Below are positions 25,844 to 34,311 of a stretch of 63,362 nucleotides of DNA, one piece after another (the stretch's first letter is position 1; the number at the start of each line of letters is the position of its first letter). The stretch is taken from NCBI GenBank assembly GCA_003282145.1, contig QBZZ01000011.1, positions 1-63,362 on the forward strand, read 5' to 3'. Below the pieces are notes generated by a model that worked only from the letters and a program-made list of their open reading frames with translations, was not told the DNA's origin and made no database searches. The position numbers were made by a program, and so were the translations under genes. This DNA comes from SAR116 cluster bacterium AG-337-N21. GTDB lineage: Bacteria > Pseudomonadota > Alphaproteobacteria > Puniceispirillales > Marisalimonadaceae.

Positions 25844-26194
25844 ATGCAAAAATATATTATCACTGGTAAAACTTCCCAAGAAACTGCTGCATCTATGTTA
25901 AATAAACCCCAAAATAGACGTGAAATTACAGAACCTTTAGCTGAAGCATTTGGAGCCAAATTTATTGAATTTTTATATTTAAATCATCCTGAGTTTGATT
26001 TTATGTGTGTTGTCATGGCTAAGAGTGATGAAGATATTGCTGCAACAACAAATTTAATATATGCAAGTGGAGCTTTTTCTTCATTTAATTGGTATAGAGG
26101 ATTTGAAGCAGAAGATTGGAAAAATATTTTTCAATTAGCCTCAAAAAATATGGCTACATATATATCAGCAAAACAAAAATCTCAGGAGGATTAA
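25844..26194 (+). CDS. GYD-domain-like small protein
   Basis: 116 residues. KYIITGKTSQETAASMLNKPQNRREITEPLAEAFGAKFIEFLYL and FDFMCVVMAKSDEDIAATTNLIYASGAFSSFNWYRGF resemble the GYD family of dimeric ferredoxin-like proteins, with the beta-alpha-beta-beta-alpha order and an exposed aromatic-rich loop. Function unknown. Its TAA stop is immediately followed by the TTG of the next gene, with AGGAGG inside the 3' end of this one, indicating tight translational coupling. Confidence 0.65.
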   Translation: MQKYIITGKTSQETAASMLNKPQNRREITEPLAEAFGAKFIEFLYLNHPEFDFMCVVMAKSDEDIAATTNLIYASGAFSSFNWYRGFEAEDWKNIFQLASKNMATYISAKQKSQED

Positions 26195-26455
26195 TTGTAC
26201 GGGCGCAATATTAATTTCACTCTATTGGCTCCATCATTATGGGCGGTAGTTCAGGCTATTGGTTCCAATATTGAGGAAGACAAATATAAAAGAATGTTAT
26301 TTAAGACGGGCGATAATAATGGATTTATAGTAGAAATATTTGAAAATATAAATATAGCTGGTAAAAAAATTGAAACTATGAAGGCAATGCAAGGTCTAAG
26401 TGAACAGGCTATGGCAAAAGTTTCTATTCAAGAGGGATCTGTAATTAAAAGCTAA
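26195..26455 (+). CDS. Hypothetical protein coupled to the GYD-like gene
   Basis: 86 residues beginning MYGRNINFTLLAPSLWAVVQ, with FIVEIFENINIAGKKIETMKAM. Family not recognised. TTG start placed by AGGAGG 6 nt upstream and by zero-gap adjacency to the previous stop. The mixed alpha/beta pattern could again be a small ferredoxin-like fold, but this is a guess. Confidence 0.6.
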   Translation: MYGRNINFTLLAPSLWAVVQAIGSNIEEDKYKRMLFKTGDNNGFIVEIFENINIAGKKIETMKAMQGLSEQAMAKVSIQEGSVIKS

Positions 26456-26559
26456 TTAATCTATAACTTTTTAAATCTTAATAGATAATCTACCAATTAA
26501 TATTGATTGATATTTCTTTTTTTATAGCCTAAAAGAAGTTTCTATTTTGGAGGTAACTA

Positions 26560-26883
26560 ATGAAAAAAAAACATTATATTTGCACACATACTTGGTCTAA
26601 TCCAGATACAATTAAAGACGTAATTAAGCAACAAGGCGAAATGACAGACAAAGAATTTTTTGCTGGATTAAAAACAGAAAAGGCTGAGACTTTACAGCAT
26701 TGGATGGGTAAGGATGACTTCTTTTTTTGTCATTGGTATGCTGAAGATGAACAGTCCATAATAGATGTACTAGAAAAAGTGGGTTTAAACGATGTTATCG
26801 TAACTATGCCAAGTGAAATGCAAAGATATGTTTCTTCAGAAAAAATTACAAATCAAAAACTAGTCAATCCTTTCGAAACTTAA
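26560..26883 (+). CDS. Small ferredoxin-fold-like protein (DUF4242-like)
   Basis: 107 residues: HYICTHTWSNPDTIKDVIKQ, FFAGLKTEKAETLQHWMGKDDFFFCHWYAEDEQSIIDVLEKVGLNDVIVTMPSEMQRY. The strand-helix-strand order with CHW/HTW aromatic-His pairs is like DUF4242 or other small dimeric barrel proteins; assignment is tentative. A strong TTGGAGG ribosome site precedes ATG. It is third of a plus-strand run ahead of the adenylate cyclase. Confidence 0.6.
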   Translation: MKKKHYICTHTWSNPDTIKDVIKQQGEMTDKEFFAGLKTEKAETLQHWMGKDDFFFCHWYAEDEQSIIDVLEKVGLNDVIVTMPSEMQRYVSSEKITNQKLVNPFET

Positions 26884-26924
26884 AAAATATAAATTTTTAA
26901 ATTAATTGATAATCGTTGATTAAA

Positions 26925-27743
26925 ATGGAAACTAACCAAAGTAATGAAATTAGAACTCTTAAGATGCAAGTTGCAAAATTACAACTTGAATCCAAATTAC
27001 GTCGTAATTTAGCATCTGAAATTGACAAACAAAAACAAATAGCAAAAAATGCCGAAGAAAAAGCTAAGGAAAAAAGTAGAGAAATTGAGGGAATAGCTAG
27101 TCAACTTTCAAAATATCTTTCGCCTCAATTGTTTAGTTCTATATTTTCTGGTGAAAAAAAAGTTTTGCTTGAAAGTGAAAGAAAGTTTCTTTCTATATTT
27201 TTCTCTGACATTGTTTCCTTCACGACAATTTCTGACAACATGGACTCAGCTCCATTAACTGAAATGTTAAACTTATACTTGACTAAAATGTCAGAAATAG
27301 CTCTTAAATATGGTGGTACTATTGACAAGTATATTGGTGACTCCGTGATGATTTTTTTTGGTGACCCTCAAACTGCTGGTAAAAATCAGGACGCTATAAA
27401 TTGCGTAAAAATGGCAATAGAAATGCAAAATACTATGAAAAAATTATCTAAAGTTTTTATGAATGATTTTAATCTTTCAAATCCCCTAAATATTAGAGTA
27501 GGAATTAATTCTGGTGAATGCACAGTGGGAAATTTTGGAAGTGAAAAACGTTTAGACTACACTGTTATAGGTGGAACTGTAAATCTTGCTTCAAGGTTAG
27601 AAAGCAAATCTCCAATAGGACAAATTTTAATTTCAGAAAAAACAAAGTCTCTAATAATCAATGAAATTGATTGTAAAAAACACAATGAAATAAAAGTAAA
27701 AGGGTTTAAAGAGGTTATAAATACATTTACCCCTGTATTTTAA
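26925..27743 (+). CDS. Class III adenylate cyclase with N-terminal coiled coil
   Basis: 272 residues from the ATG (a TTG lies three codons upstream). Residues about 5-65 are a charged coiled coil (KMQVAKLQLESKLRRN onward); the cyclase homology domain starts near 80. Metal-binding Asps occur in FFSDIVSFT and YIGDSVMIFF, the base-specifying Lys in IDKYIGD and the Thr in DYTVIGGTVN, and the transition-state Asn/Arg in NLASRLE: the Lys/Thr pair indicates ATP, so cAMP is the likely product. No membrane segment or sensor domain is present. The IASQLSKYLSPQLFSSIFSG linker is typical of soluble bacterial cyclases. Confidence 0.9.
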   Translation: METNQSNEIRTLKMQVAKLQLESKLRRNLASEIDKQKQIAKNAEEKAKEKSREIEGIASQLSKYLSPQLFSSIFSGEKKVLLESERKFLSIFFSDIVSFTTISDNMDSAPLTEMLNLYLTKMSEIALKYGGTIDKYIGDSVMIFFGDPQTAGKNQDAINCVKMAIEMQNTMKKLSKVFMNDFNLSNPLNIRVGINSGECTVGNFGSEKRLDYTVIGGTVNLASRLESKSPIGQILISEKTKSLIINEIDCKKHNEIKVKGFKEVINTFTPVF

Positions 27744-27755
27744 TTAGAGAAAAAT

Positions 27756-28748
27756 TTACTTTAAGTTCTTAAGTATATCTATTCCTAAAATCTTCAAAAA
27801 ATGTAACAAGTCTATAAATACCCAATTTTCAGTTAACTTTTTACCTTCCCTACGATACATATCTATTACTCTCATTTCAGATGATTTTGGAGCAGTTTTA
27901 ATTCCCATAAACTTTTTTTTAGGCGTTAAAGTTAAATTAGGCCAACCAAAAAAACCACCATAATTGCCTTCTGACACTCGACAAAGATGACCGTTAAATT
28001 TTCTATCTATAAAAGTTTCTCTAAAAGGGACTGCATGTTGGTCTGCATATCTTTCGATTGTATATGTTGAACCAATTCCTGTTGGTCCCCACCAAATCAT
28101 ATTATCGTTCCAACTTTTTTTTAGCTCATCAATTAATGAAGCTCTATTCGTACTTGTCCAAACTTTCACGTCATTAATCATATTTTCAATTATTTCTAAT
28201 GTCTTATTTCCTTCATTTGGATCTTGTTCGTTAAACATTAAACCATCATGTGTTAAAGGGCCAGGTTGAACCAAACTAATACCAGTTTCACTTGGGAAAG
28301 GTTTAATTCCCGCTTGTAGCATTAGATGAGGTATATCAAAGAACATCGCCACTTCAGTAATTTTGCCGTTTTGTATTTTACTAAATTCACAGTAACGTAA
28401 TATAGCAATTTTTTTTGTATCTTTGATGCCAATCCAAGGATTGTCAAACAAGCTCATTAAATGTCCCATTGAGACAACCCAAACACCCTCATTACCAGAA
28501 ATTGTATTATATCCAGCTAAAAAGATGTCCATCCTTCTTTGAGAATAAAAAAAACTTTTTTTAAATGGTTTCCAGAATTGTAAATATAAATTATCTAATC
28601 CATTAATTTCATTAAAAGGATGAAAACCACGCCACAATAAATATTCTGAACAATAATTAGATAATACCTTTGGTATTTCTTCAATTTTACTATTTCCTAT
28701 AGCATCATAGAAATTGAGAATTAATTGTTTTTCAGATTGAAAATTCAA
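27756..28748 (-). CDS. Protein of two tandem SnoaL/NTF2-like domains
   Basis: 330 residues. Domain 1 (about 1-145): helix, LSNYCSEYLLWRGFHPF, GVWVVSMGHLMS, EFSKIQNGKITEVAMFFDIPHLMLQAGI. Domain 2 (about 185-325): SLIDELKKSWNDNMIWWGPTG, GNYGGFFGWPNLTLTP, YRREGKKLTENWVFIDLLHFLKILGI. Each ends in the W/F-x-x-x-D-x-x-x-L-LxQLGI pattern of SnoaL-like polyketide cyclases and related hydrolases. It is last gene of the ABC-SnoaL-cupin-MetE operon. TTG start. Catalytic role is unknown: cyclase, epoxide hydrolase or isomerase are all known for this fold. Confidence 0.8.
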   Translation of the reverse strand: MNFQSEKQLILNFYDAIGNSKIEEIPKVLSNYCSEYLLWRGFHPFNEINGLDNLYLQFWKPFKKSFFYSQRRMDIFLAGYNTISGNEGVWVVSMGHLMSLFDNPWIGIKDTKKIAILRYCEFSKIQNGKITEVAMFFDIPHLMLQAGIKPFPSETGISLVQPGPLTHDGLMFNEQDPNEGNKTLEIIENMINDVKVWTSTNRASLIDELKKSWNDNMIWWGPTGIGSTYTIERYADQHAVPFRETFIDRKFNGHLCRVSEGNYGGFFGWPNLTLTPKKKFMGIKTAPKSSEMRVIDMYRREGKKLTENWVFIDLLHFLKILGIDILKNLK

Positions 28749-28770
28749 TTATTTTAAACCCGTGTAACTT

Positions 28771-29892
28771 TTATTTAACTCTACTTGCACCTTCAACTAA
28801 AGACTGTAGCTTTAAGTAAGCAATATCTGGATCTACATTTCCAAAACCTGCAAACGTTCCAAACCCACAATCCGTACCAGCTATTACTCTATCTTTACCA
28901 ACAATTTTTACGAACTTTTCAATTCTTTGTCTTACAAGAGAACTATGTTCAACGAAATTACTTGTTGTATCCAAAACTCCAGGAATAAGTATTTTATTTT
29001 CAGGTATTTTATTTTTTAATTTCTCAAAAATTTCCCATTCATGTTGATGCCTTGGATTCGAAGATTCAAAAAGTAAATAGTTACCCTTAAATGACATCAA
29101 AACATCAAAAATCTGTTCAATAGATATATCATGTATGTGTGGACCCTCATAATTTCCCCAACAAACATGAAGTCTCAACATTTCTGATGGAATATTTTCA
29201 AGGCTTTGATTGAGTATTTCCATATTTTCACAAGCAATTTTAACAAAATCTTTATCACTCTTACTTTTAAAAGTCATATGTCTAGATAAAGCTAAATCTG
29301 GGCAATCTAACTGCAGTTTGATTCCAGAATTAACGATTGTCTCATATTCATCTTGCATAGCTGATGCAATTGCATCTAAATATTCATTTCTATTTGAATA
29401 ATAAGAATTACTAAGAAATAGTGATATCACTCCTGGAGAGGCTGCGTTCATAAAAATTTTATTATGGTTAAACTTTTTTGATGCACTCAAAATATTTTTA
29501 ATATCATTAGTTAAATCATTATTCTTTTTTGAAGATATTGCAGCAACACAGCAAGGTCGTGAATAAGTTGGCGTGCCTCCACTATCCGCAATCTTTTTCA
29601 TATAATTTGGAAACTTTTCTAAATCTTGTGGTGGATTTCTCTCGCTATCACCAGCAAAACCATTATACCTATCTTTCACATAAGTTGCATAGGATATTTT
29701 AGACATTTCGCCATCTGAAATTATATCAACACCAACATCTAATTGTTTTTTTACTACTTCTTCTACACTATTTGATATTACCTCTTCAAAATATTGTAGA
29801 TTATACTCCTCTTCTTTTTCTCTTTTAAAAAGTAAATCAGAAACTATCTTAGGTCTTGGAAGAGAACCTACATGTGTTGTTAAAATGGTCAT
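28771..29892 (-). CDS. Core MetE-like cobalamin-independent methionine synthase family methyltransferase
   Basis: 373 residues, a single MetE C-terminal barrel without the N-terminal repeat. MTILTTHVGSLPRP at the N-terminus and all four zinc ligands of the family are present: H242 and C244 (LRLHVCWGN), E276 (LLFESSN) and C342 (GTDCGFGTF); also DIISDGEMSK and PGVLDTTSNFVEH. It should activate a thiol (homocysteine, CoM-like or other) for alkyl transfer. Short core enzymes include methylcobalamin-dependent methionine synthases and epoxyalkane:CoM-transferase relatives. It sits 6 nt after the cupin gene; context does not resemble methionine synthesis. Confidence 0.88.
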   Translation of the reverse strand: MTILTTHVGSLPRPKIVSDLLFKREKEEEYNLQYFEEVISNSVEEVVKKQLDVGVDIISDGEMSKISYATYVKDRYNGFAGDSERNPPQDLEKFPNYMKKIADSGGTPTYSRPCCVAAISSKKNNDLTNDIKNILSASKKFNHNKIFMNAASPGVISLFLSNSYYSNRNEYLDAIASAMQDEYETIVNSGIKLQLDCPDLALSRHMTFKSKSDKDFVKIACENMEILNQSLENIPSEMLRLHVCWGNYEGPHIHDISIEQIFDVLMSFKGNYLLFESSNPRHQHEWEIFEKLKNKIPENKILIPGVLDTTSNFVEHSSLVRQRIEKFVKIVGKDRVIAGTDCGFGTFAGFGNVDPDIAYLKLQSLVEGASRVK

Positions 29893-29898
29893 TAAATA

Positions 29899-30861
29899 TT
29901 ATTTCCTTTGAGTAGAGCCAGGCTTATCATCCGTTGGAATGATTTTATAAATTGAAGCATTCCCTGACTTTGTTGGCTCTAAAGTATATTTATTATTTTT
30001 AGGAAGTGAAAACGTATCGCCTGGATTTAAAATTATGTCAAACATTTCAGACTTTATTCTCCAATTTCCATAAACCGGGATAAAAACAACGTCTTTAGTA
30101 TATATTCCATAGTTTTTTTTAGACTTGTCTGAAATAAATTCTACTTCAAACCCTGGTTTATCATAAATCTTTCCTTTTTCACCTATTACTTTACATGGGG
30201 TTTCAGATGATAATGAATACAAGTCTAAATATCTTGCAACATAATAAGGAACAATTTCACTAGTTGTATATTCTGGAAAATTCTTTAATTCATCATCTTC
30301 TAGAGGTTTCATTTCATTTTCGTCGTTAGGTATTTGTTGATCTTTAAGTGTGTCATAGATTTTACCCTTTTCCGATAATATTAAACCATGTTTCTTTGCT
30401 TCTAAAAGTACTTCGGGTGCCCATATCACACCACCACCTGCATCATCGCCTCCTAATATAGCCATAAGCATCCCGTAAGTTTCTCCAATATTCTCAAACC
30501 CTCTGAAAATACCTGTCGGAATGTTAAAAATATCACCCTTTTCAAGTATAACTTCACCAGCATTACCATAACGCCCCCAAAAGAACCTCCACCTTCCAGA
30601 TAAAACAAAAAAAACTTCAGCAGTGCGATGACTATGAAGAGAATTATTACATTTTGGTGGTTGACCAGCTGCCCCAATATTAAAGCCGTGAGGTATACTT
30701 ATATGAACATGTTGTTCTGGATTTTCTGAAACACCAGAACCAATAATAGTAAAATTTTCTTTTTGATCTGAGCCTGGTGTATGCGTGTCTATAAAAGCTG
30801 TTTTACATGGTATCAATTCTCCATATCTAACTAACCTATTATTTATATTTAATTCGTTCAT
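29899..30861 (-). CDS. Bicupin protein
   Basis: 320 residues with two cupin barrels. Cupin 1 (about 60-140): NNSLHSHRTAEVFFVLSGRWRFFWG, then GEVILEKGDIFNIPTGIFRGFENIG; its HxH...E metal half-site is intact but the usual His in the second motif is missing. Cupin 2 (about 225-305): VFIPVYGNWRIKSEMFDIILNPGDTFSLPKNNKYTLEP, without an obvious metal site. Such proteins act as dioxygenases, isomerases or sensors. Its place between a triple-SnoaL gene and a MetE-like gene suggests a step in the same unknown pathway. Confidence 0.82.
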   Translation of the reverse strand: MNELNINNRLVRYGELIPCKTAFIDTHTPGSDQKENFTIIGSGVSENPEQHVHISIPHGFNIGAAGQPPKCNNSLHSHRTAEVFFVLSGRWRFFWGRYGNAGEVILEKGDIFNIPTGIFRGFENIGETYGMLMAILGGDDAGGGVIWAPEVLLEAKKHGLILSEKGKIYDTLKDQQIPNDENEMKPLEDDELKNFPEYTTSEIVPYYVARYLDLYSLSSETPCKVIGEKGKIYDKPGFEVEFISDKSKKNYGIYTKDVVFIPVYGNWRIKSEMFDIILNPGDTFSLPKNNKYTLEPTKSGNASIYKIIPTDDKPGSTQRK

Positions 30862-30877
30862 AACCTTCCTATCAATA

Positions 30878-32341
30878 TTAAAGCAATAATTGTTTCCAAA
30901 TTGAAATTTCGTCTATTAAAATAAACTCTCTTACAATTCCTTGTTTGCCGAACTCAGCGTGAGAAATACCATAAATTTCAATTTCTTTGTTAGTTGGTAA
31001 GCCGAAAAAACCATTAGAGTTATGCAAGCAAATTAACCTCCATCTCAATGCTGCCCTTGGCCTCATATTATTTTGATCTAAAGCTATACTATTTGAAACT
31101 TCACATTTTAATATTTTAAAGCATGAAAGAAACAAGTTCCATTTTTCATATATATTTTCAATAGTATTAATTAATTCTCCACCAAACCAGTATAACTGTG
31201 CTGAACGCTCATATACTTTTTTCTCAAATGAAAATTTATCTTCTACAAGATCTATAATTGAATCTTTATAAGTTTTTGCGTAAATATTTTGACAATCAAT
31301 AATTATATTTTTTTTGATAAATGAACTTTTTGTAGCCTCAACATCATTTTTTTTAAAAGTTCCATCACTAATTCGTTGTTCAACAAAATCACTTACTTTA
31401 AAGCCTAATTGATTTAAAATACTTGCTTCATCTCTAATTATCCATTCTTCTACGATTTTATTGTTAATAACTAAACAATCAGCAATAGCCCTATATATAA
31501 CTTTCTTACCCGTGGGTTTACCATAAAATCCGTCGCCTAAATGAGTTCCTGTAGATAGGATCCTATGAGAACTAAGATAAGTACTTTTTATTGATCCAAA
31601 CGAAATGACATCCTCACCAATTAACTGTCTGTCTGGAAATTGCTCAAGTGTTTTGTAGGTTGCTTGAACCACACTATCACAATCGTATGTTGTAATACTT
31701 GGTGATCTTACAATTACATCTGTTGAGTAATAGTTTCTGATATTTTCAACTTTTTTATTTTCCCAAATTTCTTCTGTAATTCTGTATATAAAATCTTCAA
31801 TTTCATTATGATCAAGTGAATGTTCATTAATTAAATTTTTTTGACTATCGAATTTTTCCCAACCTTCTCCTTTAAAAATATCAACCCCTAATTGTCTCAA
31901 CACGTCTGGAAAATCTACCATCACCCAATTATTAATTATTTTATTATCTTTGGTTTGCCAAAAATCCATATATCTTATGTTAATTTTTTTATTTGTTGGG
32001 CTTATACCCATAAATGTTCCACTATGTACTGCTTCTTGCCTTCCAAATGCAGCACCCCAATCTCCCTCAAACAATCTTGCCTCATCCACACAAACTTTTT
32101 CTGAAAAAGCTTTTTGAAATGGAACTTGCCAATTTTCTTGAAATTCTTTCAAGCCTATTTTTGTTCCACAACCATAGTTACCAAACCAGTTAAAATTGTC
32201 GGAAAAAAACTCTCCTATATCATCAATTCTATGGTTATTGAGTGCTATAACCATATTATCAATTATTTCTTTAGTAACTTTTGTCTTAGATAAGTTGTTC
32301 ACAGCAGTTAGAGTTGATTGTTCTATCACTTTTTTTTTCAT
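30878..32341 (-). CDS. Protein of three tandem SnoaL/NTF2-like domains
   Basis: 487 residues. Domain 1 about 20-173 (IGEFFSDNFNWFGNYG ... INNWVMVDFPDVLRQLGVDIF), domain 2 about 195-333 (ENIRNYYSTDVIVRSPS ... IVEEWIIRDEASILNQLGF), domain 3 about 350-487 (DLVEDKFSFEKKVYERSA ... IVREFILIDEISIWKQLLL). Each ends with the same E/N-x-W/F-x-x-x-D-x-x-x-I/L-x-x-QL motif. SnoaL proteins are usually single-domain of about 140 residues; three in one chain is unusual. It starts 14 nt after the ABC permease gene and is clearly in its operon. Role unknown. Confidence 0.8.
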   Translation of the reverse strand: MKKKVIEQSTLTAVNNLSKTKVTKEIIDNMVIALNNHRIDDIGEFFSDNFNWFGNYGCGTKIGLKEFQENWQVPFQKAFSEKVCVDEARLFEGDWGAAFGRQEAVHSGTFMGISPTNKKINIRYMDFWQTKDNKIINNWVMVDFPDVLRQLGVDIFKGEGWEKFDSQKNLINEHSLDHNEIEDFIYRITEEIWENKKVENIRNYYSTDVIVRSPSITTYDCDSVVQATYKTLEQFPDRQLIGEDVISFGSIKSTYLSSHRILSTGTHLGDGFYGKPTGKKVIYRAIADCLVINNKIVEEWIIRDEASILNQLGFKVSDFVEQRISDGTFKKNDVEATKSSFIKKNIIIDCQNIYAKTYKDSIIDLVEDKFSFEKKVYERSAQLYWFGGELINTIENIYEKWNLFLSCFKILKCEVSNSIALDQNNMRPRAALRWRLICLHNSNGFFGLPTNKEIEIYGISHAEFGKQGIVREFILIDEISIWKQLLL

Positions 32342-32355
32342 TATAAATTTAACTC

Positions 32356-33246
32356 CTACCCTTTCACAGCACCTTGAGTAAGACCACTTACTATTTTTGT
32401 CTGAAAGAACATAATTAATATAAAAAGTGGCACAGTAGCAGAGACAACTGCAGCAACTGCAAACATGACATTACCTTCGGTATAAGTAGTACCTAGGAAG
32501 GCCGCTATCTTCGGTACCATTGTCCTGTTTTCATCAGATAAAAGCATTGAAGTTACTGCAAAATCATTATAAGCCAATAAAAAACTAAATAATCCAGTAG
32601 TAATTATTCCTGGCCACATAACAGGTACAATTACGTGGCCAAAAGCTTGATATTGTGAACAACCATCAACCTTTGCACTCTCATCAAGTTCTTTAGGTAT
32701 ATTTTGAAAAAAAGAATGCAACATCCATAGAGTAAATGGCTGATTTATTGAAACTAGAACTATAATTGTTGTTGGTAAAGTCCCCCACAAATTCCATTCA
32801 AAAAAGGGTGGAAGGTAACCAGCAACTAGCGTTATGGGAGGCATTGCTCTGAATATAAGTGCCATTATTAAAAGCCAAAAAGTGTATTTATAATTTGATC
32901 GTGAAAGCGCGTATGCTCCAAGTGTACCTATTGTTAGTGAAGTTATTACCACAAAAAAACAAACTAACGATGTATTTATAAAAGCCTTCCAAAACTCTTC
33001 TTGAATCCATGCTCCATGATAACCAACAAAAGTAAATGGAGAACCATAAGTTTGCTCTGTATTTTTACCTGTTATTGCATTTGTCCAATTAGAAATTGAA
33101 AAAAAATCTAATTCTACTTTGAAAGAACCCCAAAAAGTCCAAATAAAAGGAAAAGCAGCAACAAAAACCCATATAAAAATTAAAAAATAGATTATAATTG
33201 ATATAAAAGGCTTATTATTAATGTCTTTATTCAAGTTAAAAATCAT
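32356..33246 (-). CDS. Carbohydrate-type ABC transporter permease (MalG-like)
   Basis: 296 residues, six TM helices. The EAA cytoplasmic loop is IPKELDESAKVDGCSQYQAFGHVIVPVMWPGI (about 190-222), as in CUT1 permeases; the N-terminal FPFIWTFWGSFK and the C-terminal QTKIVSGLTQGAVKG are typical of MalG/UgpE-like subunits. The start codon overlaps the stop of the partner permease by ATGA, indicating translational coupling. Confidence 0.93.
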   Translation of the reverse strand: MIFNLNKDINNKPFISIIIYFLIFIWVFVAAFPFIWTFWGSFKVELDFFSISNWTNAITGKNTEQTYGSPFTFVGYHGAWIQEEFWKAFINTSLVCFFVVITSLTIGTLGAYALSRSNYKYTFWLLIMALIFRAMPPITLVAGYLPPFFEWNLWGTLPTTIIVLVSINQPFTLWMLHSFFQNIPKELDESAKVDGCSQYQAFGHVIVPVMWPGIITTGLFSFLLAYNDFAVTSMLLSDENRTMVPKIAAFLGTTYTEGNVMFAVAAVVSATVPLFILIMFFQTKIVSGLTQGAVKG

Positions 33247-34268
33247 TTTTTAAACTCAAATTCTTTCCACGTCTTTATTAAAACTGGCAACAGTAAAATT
33301 ATAATACCCAAAATAGTTAGTATAGAAGAAGTTGCAGCTGCAGATAATTGTCTAGTTTCACCACCAAGATCATTAAAGATAATCCAGCTCAGTGAAGTGG
33401 CGTGAGCTTCTGCGTTAAAGCCAACAATTGGTTCAAAAACTCTAAAATTATCCATTAGTTGCATTAAGGTTACAAATGTAATTAGTGGCATTATGTGCGG
33501 TATTATTATATGTATTGTTTGCTGAAAACTATTTGCACCGTCAATTTTTGCAGATTCTATCTGGTCTTTTGGGAGAGTTTGTAAACCTGCATAAAAAACA
33601 ATAAATGAAAAAGGAATAGCGTGCCAGACACCATAAACTATTAACATTATCCAAGTTAAGAATGTAGATGCCTTTAGAGACAAATTTGGGTCTTCAAACA
33701 GTATTTGTAAAAAGTTACCTACAATACCTCTACTGTCTATCATCCAAAAAAGTATTATAGATCCTATTAAAGGAGTAACTATCATTGGTAGAAGAGAAAA
33801 GAAAATAATTAAACCTTTTAATTTTTGATTAAATGAATTCACACCTAAGGCAATCAAAAGCCCAAAAACAAGCATTATTGGTGTAACGGTAAAAGTGAAA
33901 GTTAAAGTAAAGAATAAAGCCTTATAAAATGGTAAATCTGCAGTTAATTTTAAAAATTCAAAAATATTATTTGTTTTTGACCATAAATTTTTGACCTGTT
34001 GAATTGCTAAATGTCCTCTATCAAAATATATGTCTAAACCAACATATTGACCTAATGGATTATTTTCTTTTAATTTTTTAGTTGCATCATGGTCAATAGT
34101 CGTAGCCTTTTTGCAGCCGAAAGGGTCACAATTTTCTACGGTTATGAGAAGGTTTTCGTGCGGAGTATGAAGAGATTGTAAGCTTACCGAAATAATTGGC
34201 AATGTAATGAAGAAAAACATTGCCAAGAATGTTGGAAAAATAAACCAGAAAAAAGTTTTGTGTTTCAT
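33243..34268 (-). CDS. Carbohydrate-type ABC transporter permease (MalF-like)
   Basis: 341 residues. TM1 is followed by a periplasmic segment of about 85 residues containing two cysteines (ENCDPFGCKK), then five more TM helices and the EAA loop LPKDQIESAKIDGANSFQQTIHIIIPHIMP. It is a MalF/UgpA-like CUT1 subunit; the C-x4-C periplasmic insert is a distinguishing feature. Preceded by a hairpin that separates it from the binding-protein gene. Confidence 0.93.
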   Translation of the reverse strand: MKHKTFFWFIFPTFLAMFFFITLPIISVSLQSLHTPHENLLITVENCDPFGCKKATTIDHDATKKLKENNPLGQYVGLDIYFDRGHLAIQQVKNLWSKTNNIFEFLKLTADLPFYKALFFTLTFTFTVTPIMLVFGLLIALGVNSFNQKLKGLIIFFSLLPMIVTPLIGSIILFWMIDSRGIVGNFLQILFEDPNLSLKASTFLTWIMLIVYGVWHAIPFSFIVFYAGLQTLPKDQIESAKIDGANSFQQTIHIIIPHIMPLITFVTLMQLMDNFRVFEPIVGFNAEAHATSLSWIIFNDLGGETRQLSAAATSSILTILGIIILLLPVLIKTWKEFEFKK

Positions 34269-34276
34269 ATTTTAAA

Positions 34277-34301
34277 ACTAGAGAGTTTATAACTCTCTAG
34301 T
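34277..34301 (-). terminator. Intercistronic hairpin between binding protein and permease genes
   Basis: Perfect 11-bp stem ACTAGAGAGTT/AACTCTCTAGT with a 3-nt loop, followed on the minus strand by TTTTAAAAT and then the permease ATG. It lies between the solute-binding gene and the first permease gene and could partly terminate transcription or protect the upstream message, giving excess binding protein. Confidence 0.75.
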
Positions 34302-34311
34302 AACCTTTTTT

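Noticed and set aside
28771-29892. Methionine synthase MetE as a firm call
   Set aside because: It lacks the N-terminal half of full MetE and any methionine-pathway neighbours; only the zinc barrel is supported, so the specific function is left open.
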